Shown here one piece after another: positions 6,931 through 9,197 of a DNA stretch of 9,197 nucleotides. The translations under genes and the position numbers were made by a program. The stretch covers positions 1-9,197 of the forward strand of contig DASZHA010000111.1 of the NCBI GenBank assembly GCA_035938265.1. The letters are read 5' to 3'. Within the stretch, counting starts at the first letter, position 1; each line of letters begins with the position of its first letter. The notes under the pieces are model-generated. The model worked only from the letters and a program-made list of their open reading frames with translations, did not search any database and was not told the origin of the DNA. Origin of the DNA: DASZHA01 sp035938265. GTDB lineage: Bacteria > Chloroflexota > Dormibacteria > DASZGP01.

Positions 6931-7332
6931 ATGACGAGGATGCGCATAGGACCTGTCGTCAACCGGGCGGTGCTGCATGTGGCCCTCGGTGACAGCCTCG
7001 TAGAGGCCGCCCGACAGATGGATGCTCGAAAGGTTGGCTCGGCGATCGTGATGACCGAAGAGGGCCCCGGCATCATCACCGAGCGCGACATCCTGCGGGC
7101 CGTGGCGGCCGGCAAAGACCTCAACAGCACCACGGTTGAGGAGTACATGACCCACAACGCCATCACCGCCTTCGAAGACTGGGACCTCCGCGAGGCCGCC
7201 CAGCGGATGTCAAACGGCGGCTTTCGCCACCTGATCGTGCTCGACAGTGGTGGTCAGGTCGCTGGAGTCCTCTCCATGCGCGACCTGATGATGGCAGTGC
7301 TCACGCAGACCAGCGAAGTCGTTTCGAAGTAG
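6931..7332 (+). CDS. Tandem CBS-domain protein, last gene of the pnt operon
   Basis: A 133-residue protein made only of a CBS pair (Bateman module). CBS1 spans about 5-62 and ends with GIITERDILRAV (47-58); CBS2 spans about 68-128, with FRHLIVLDSGGQVAGVLSMR (98-117) before DLMMAV. Such pairs bind AMP, ADP, ATP, NAD(H) or S-adenosyl methionine in the cleft; the T-E-R-D and S-M-R-D ends of the two domains are typical of nucleotide-binding pairs. It begins 10 bases after the pntB stop on the same strand, with a weak Shine-Dalgarno (GGA, 5 bases before ATG), so it is almost certainly in the operon. A second in-frame ATG at 6940 is possible. A role as energy-state sensor of the transhydrogenase is my inference; no effector domain is attached. 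Confidence 0.88.
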   Translation: MTRMRIGPVVNRAVLHVALGDSLVEAARQMDARKVGSAIVMTEEGPGIITERDILRAVAAGKDLNSTTVEEYMTHNAITAFEDWDLREAAQRMSNGGFRHLIVLDSGGQVAGVLSMRDLMMAVLTQTSEVVSK

Positions 7333-7344
7333 GTCAAGGCGGGC

Positions 7345-8022
7345 CTAGCGGGCGGCACCCCGCGCAGGCGCCTCAAAGTCGGACCGGGTGAGTTGGAGCA
7401 CGTCCGCGATCGATGCCAGCTCGATGTCGGCGATGGGGTCGTCTTTGTGGGATTCGCGGGCGTACTTCCCCTGGTGGACGTGCACGGTGACGATGTCCGA
7501 GCTCATGTCCGCCTTGGCCGCCTCGAGGATCGCCGGCTTGTCGTCGATGAGGACGTAGAGGTCGGCTGGAATCCGCCGCCTGACATCTGCCAGGCGCCGC
7601 TCCTTGTGGACGTAGATCAGGACGTGGTCCTCGACCGCCGCCGCCAGCCCGGCGCGCGCGATCTTGGCCGGCTGGAAGACAGGGTCCCCGTCCGATACGA
7701 TGGCGATCGTCCCCAGGCCCCGCAGGTGCTCGAGGACATCCATGGCCCCCGCATAGAGGCACTCCTCGAAGGGGTAGAAGAGCACCGCCGCGGCCAGCTC
7801 GGCGAAGCGCAGCATCCCGGGACTGGCCTGGCGGAAGCGCTTGAGGGTCACGGGCAGGTCGACATAGTCGAGCTCCCCACGCACCCGCTCGTACTCCTCC
7901 CAGAACCTGGGCGCGTAGTCCGTCCCGCCGTAGCGCAGGATGCGTTCCTCGAGGTCGGCCTTGACCTTGTCGTTGTTGATCAGGGTGTTGTCGACATCGA
8001 GCAGGAAGGCGATCTGGGTCAC
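7345..8022 (-). CDS. HAD-superfamily hydrolase coupled to the DUF2090 aldolase
   Basis: A 225-residue haloacid dehalogenase-fold hydrolase. Motif I is DVDNTL (Asp9, Asp11), motif II is IVSDGD (Ser110), motif III has Lys140 in VHKERR, and motif IV is LIDDKP (Asp160, Asp161), so the phosphatase machinery is complete. The stretch about 18-90 between motifs I and II is a helical C1 cap that selects the substrate. The GTG at 8020-8022 is chosen over longer readings because it overlaps the upstream stop (GTGA) and has GGAGG (8033-8037, minus) 10 bases before it. That is translational coupling with the aldolase-like gene, so the two probably act on the same sugar phosphate. The substrate is not readable. 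The gene converges on the CBS gene with 12 bases between stops. Phosphatase activity is likely, not proved. Confidence 0.88.
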   Translation of the reverse strand: MTQIAFLLDVDNTLINNDKVKADLEERILRYGGTDYAPRFWEEYERVRGELDYVDLPVTLKRFRQASPGMLRFAELAAAVLFYPFEECLYAGAMDVLEHLRGLGTIAIVSDGDPVFQPAKIARAGLAAAVEDHVLIYVHKERRLADVRRRIPADLYVLIDDKPAILEAAKADMSSDIVTVHVHQGKYARESHKDDPIADIELASIADVLQLTRSDFEAPARGAAR

Positions 8023-8945
8023 ACCGGTCGCGCCTCCAGGGCGGCTGTGGCGTAAACCTCGATCTCGCGCAGGTAGCGGGTGGCGATGCGCTCCTCCGCG
8101 ACGGCTGGGCTGATCTCCCCCGCGAGCAGCGCCTTGAGGGGCTCGAACCAGATCGTGCGCCCCACCGCGAAGCCACAGAAACCGTCGGCGCCGGCGCCGA
8201 CTCGGAGCCACTCCTCGACCTGTGCCTCATCGGCGCCTCGGCCCAGGACGATGCAACGCACGTGCTCGCGACCGTCGATGCGGGCCTGAGCCGCGATCTC
8301 CTCGCAGTCTTGGCGACGGTACAGGCCTTCGATCTTCCAGACATCCGGCTCGACGTCTGCCCGCTGCAGTTCGGCGACGGCTTGGACCACCAGCGCCGGG
8401 CGGCGACCGTGATCGAAGGCCTCGACGCTGCCCAGCTGCTGCACCTGCTCGGCCGTCGGCGGTACCAGCAGCTCGAACAGGAACTGGTATCGGGGGCGCT
8501 GCGCCAGCCAGGCGCTCAGCTCTTTCAGCCGGGTGGCCTGCCGGGCATTCAGATCCCGGTCGCCCTCCGCGTTGTAGCGCACCAGGACTTTGACGTAATC
8601 GGGTTCAAAGGCATCGATATGCCTGTCCCAATCGGGGTATTCGAACTTGAACTCATCCTGCCCGCTGAGCTCGGCCGGCATGGCGAGGATGTGGCCTCCG
8701 CTCTTCGCGGCCCTGGCGACCTTCGCCCCAACCTCCTCGTCGACCAGGATTCCAGCTGACACGGGCGGGGCCCCCCGGGCCAGCGCCAGCTGGTAGCCGG
8801 CGAAGATCGTTTGCTTCGCCGCGGCAAGTCGAGCCCGGGCGGCTGCGTCAGGCGACCCCTCAATCCCGAACAGGTCCTCCTCGAACGACGCCCGGTGATC
8901 GAAGGCCAGCAGGTATAGAGGCGGCTGGGTTTCCCGTGTCGTCAC
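8019..8945 (-). CDS. Stand-alone DUF2090 class I aldolase-like protein
   Basis: A 308-residue TIM-barrel protein of the DUF2090 type, related to LacD-like class I aldolases. DUF2090 is best known as the C-terminal half of fused IolC proteins of inositol catabolism, where it is assigned the 5-dehydro-2-deoxyphosphogluconate aldolase step. Here it stands alone, with no IolC kinase domain. Visible signatures are LYLLAFDHRASF (10-21), SAGILVDEEVGAK (63-75), DYVKVLVRYN (116-125), DVWKIEG (201-207) and GFAVGRTIWFEPL (258-270). Lys204 in WKIEG is the likely Schiff-base lysine by comparison with KVE in LacD, and Lys119 is an alternative. The GTG at 8943-8945 has no good Shine-Dalgarno but a TAGACT 5 bases before it, so translation may be leaderless. 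The substrate is unproved. Confidence 0.85.
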   Translation of the reverse strand: MTTRETQPPLYLLAFDHRASFEEDLFGIEGSPDAAARARLAAAKQTIFAGYQLALARGAPPVSAGILVDEEVGAKVARAAKSGGHILAMPAELSGQDEFKFEYPDWDRHIDAFEPDYVKVLVRYNAEGDRDLNARQATRLKELSAWLAQRPRYQFLFELLVPPTAEQVQQLGSVEAFDHGRRPALVVQAVAELQRADVEPDVWKIEGLYRRQDCEEIAAQARIDGREHVRCIVLGRGADEAQVEEWLRVGAGADGFCGFAVGRTIWFEPLKALLAGEISPAVAEERIATRYLREIEVYATAALEARPV

Positions 8946-8950
8946 GCTTC

Positions 8951-8956
8951 AGTCTA
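8951..8956 (-). promoter_or_regulatory. Candidate -10 giving a leaderless aldolase mRNA
   Basis: TAGACT on the minus strand (fits TANNNT) ends 5 bases before the GTG of the aldolase gene, so an RNA start about 6 bases after it would fall on the first base of the GTG. The hexamer 17 bases upstream is GTCGCA, only 3 of 6 to TTGACA. The spacing copies the pntAA promoter. The gene could instead be read through from the surface protein gene, whose stop is 24 bases away. Confidence 0.4.
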
Positions 8957-8969
8957 CGAAGCGTTCACC

Positions 8970-9197
8970 TCAATGCGACTTACGAGACCGCCGGCCCGCG
9001 GTGGCAAACATCACAACACCGAAGAGGATCAAGCCGGCGCCGACGATGAAGTGGCCAAGCAGGAGCCCACGCCCGGTGTTCGGGGTGCTCACGTCAGGTG
9101 GACCTGCCGTCACCGGGATTCGTGGGGATGGCGAGACACTCGGCGTACCAGGCGATCCGACTGTCGGCCCGCCGACCGACGGTGTTGATCCGGGCGG
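8970..9197 (-). CDS. C-terminal part of a surface protein with sortase-like tail (partial)
   Basis: An open minus-strand frame enters from the window end and runs 75 codons to a TGA at 8970-8972; its start is outside the window. The first 36 residues are Ser/Pro/Thr/Gly/Val-rich with loose repeats (TPSV, GSPGTPSVSPSP), like a wall-spanning or linker stretch of an exported protein. Then come TPNTG, a hydrophobic helix of about 20 residues (LLLGHFIVGAGLILFGVVMF), and a basic end, GRRSRKSH. This order copies a sortase sorting signal (LPxTG, membrane helix, positive tail), with TPNTG as a degenerate motif. If not processed it would still be a C-terminal membrane anchor. A GTG at 9090-9092 could start a 40-residue protein, but the open frame and composition upstream favour a longer one. 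No catalytic domain is visible here. Confidence 0.7.
   Translation of the reverse strand, partial: PPGSTPSVGGPTVGSPGTPSVSPSPRIPVTAGPPDVSTPNTGRGLLLGHFIVGAGLILFGVVMFATAGRRSRKSH

Noticed and set aside
7333..7360. GC-rich repeats between the convergent CBS and HAD stops as a terminator
   Set aside because: The gap is only 12 bases and I find no stable hairpin with a T-run on either strand.
8023..8211. A 63-codon N-terminal extension of the HAD hydrolase
   Set aside because: It lies inside the aldolase gene in another frame and shows no domain; GTG at 8022 with GGAGG upstream and the GTGA overlap explains the start.

Overview
The window is GC-rich DNA with tightly packed genes, strong G/C preference at third codon positions, frequent GTG and TTG starts, 4-base start/stop overlaps and at least one promoter that seems to give a leaderless mRNA. 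It looks like a chromosomal segment of a high-GC Gram-positive-like or Terrabacteria lineage (Actinomycetota, Chloroflexota or Dormibacterota type). No rRNA or other marker gene is present, so the lineage is inference. I see no tRNA, CRISPR array, transposase or phage gene.

Layout: (1) 24-1532, minus strand: alpha/beta hydrolase, glyoxalase-fold (VOC) protein and a small dimeric alpha/beta-barrel (ABM-like) protein, read in that order. (2) 1683-2747, plus: a membrane fatty acid desaturase with three histidine boxes and a TTG start. (3) 2793-3227, plus: a perfect 19-base palindrome, a cold-shock-domain protein with an acidic Ala/Glu-rich tail, and a textbook intrinsic terminator. (4) 3275-3640, plus: a small four-helix membrane protein of unknown function, convergent with a second ABM-like protein (3647-3955, minus). 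(5) 4028-7332, plus: the best-defined unit, a three-subunit proton-translocating NAD(P) transhydrogenase operon (pntAA-pntAB-pntB) followed by a two-CBS-domain protein. (6) 7345-8945, minus: a DUF2090 class I aldolase-like protein translationally coupled to a HAD hydrolase. (7) 8970-9197, minus: the C-terminal end of a Ser/Pro/Thr/Gly-rich surface protein whose tail resembles a sortase sorting signal; its start lies outside the window.

How they work together: the transhydrogenase uses the proton gradient to make NADPH from NADH, and the CBS protein behind it is a plausible adenine-nucleotide-sensing partner. NADPH supply, a fatty acid desaturase and a cold-shock protein fit membrane and temperature adaptation, but only the pnt-CBS and aldolase-HAD groups are supported by gene spacing. 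The hydrolase/VOC/ABM group looks like a minor detoxification or secondary-metabolism unit with unknown substrate. The least described parts are the pnt-linked CBS protein, the stand-alone DUF2090 aldolase plus HAD pair, and the sortase-like surface protein tail.
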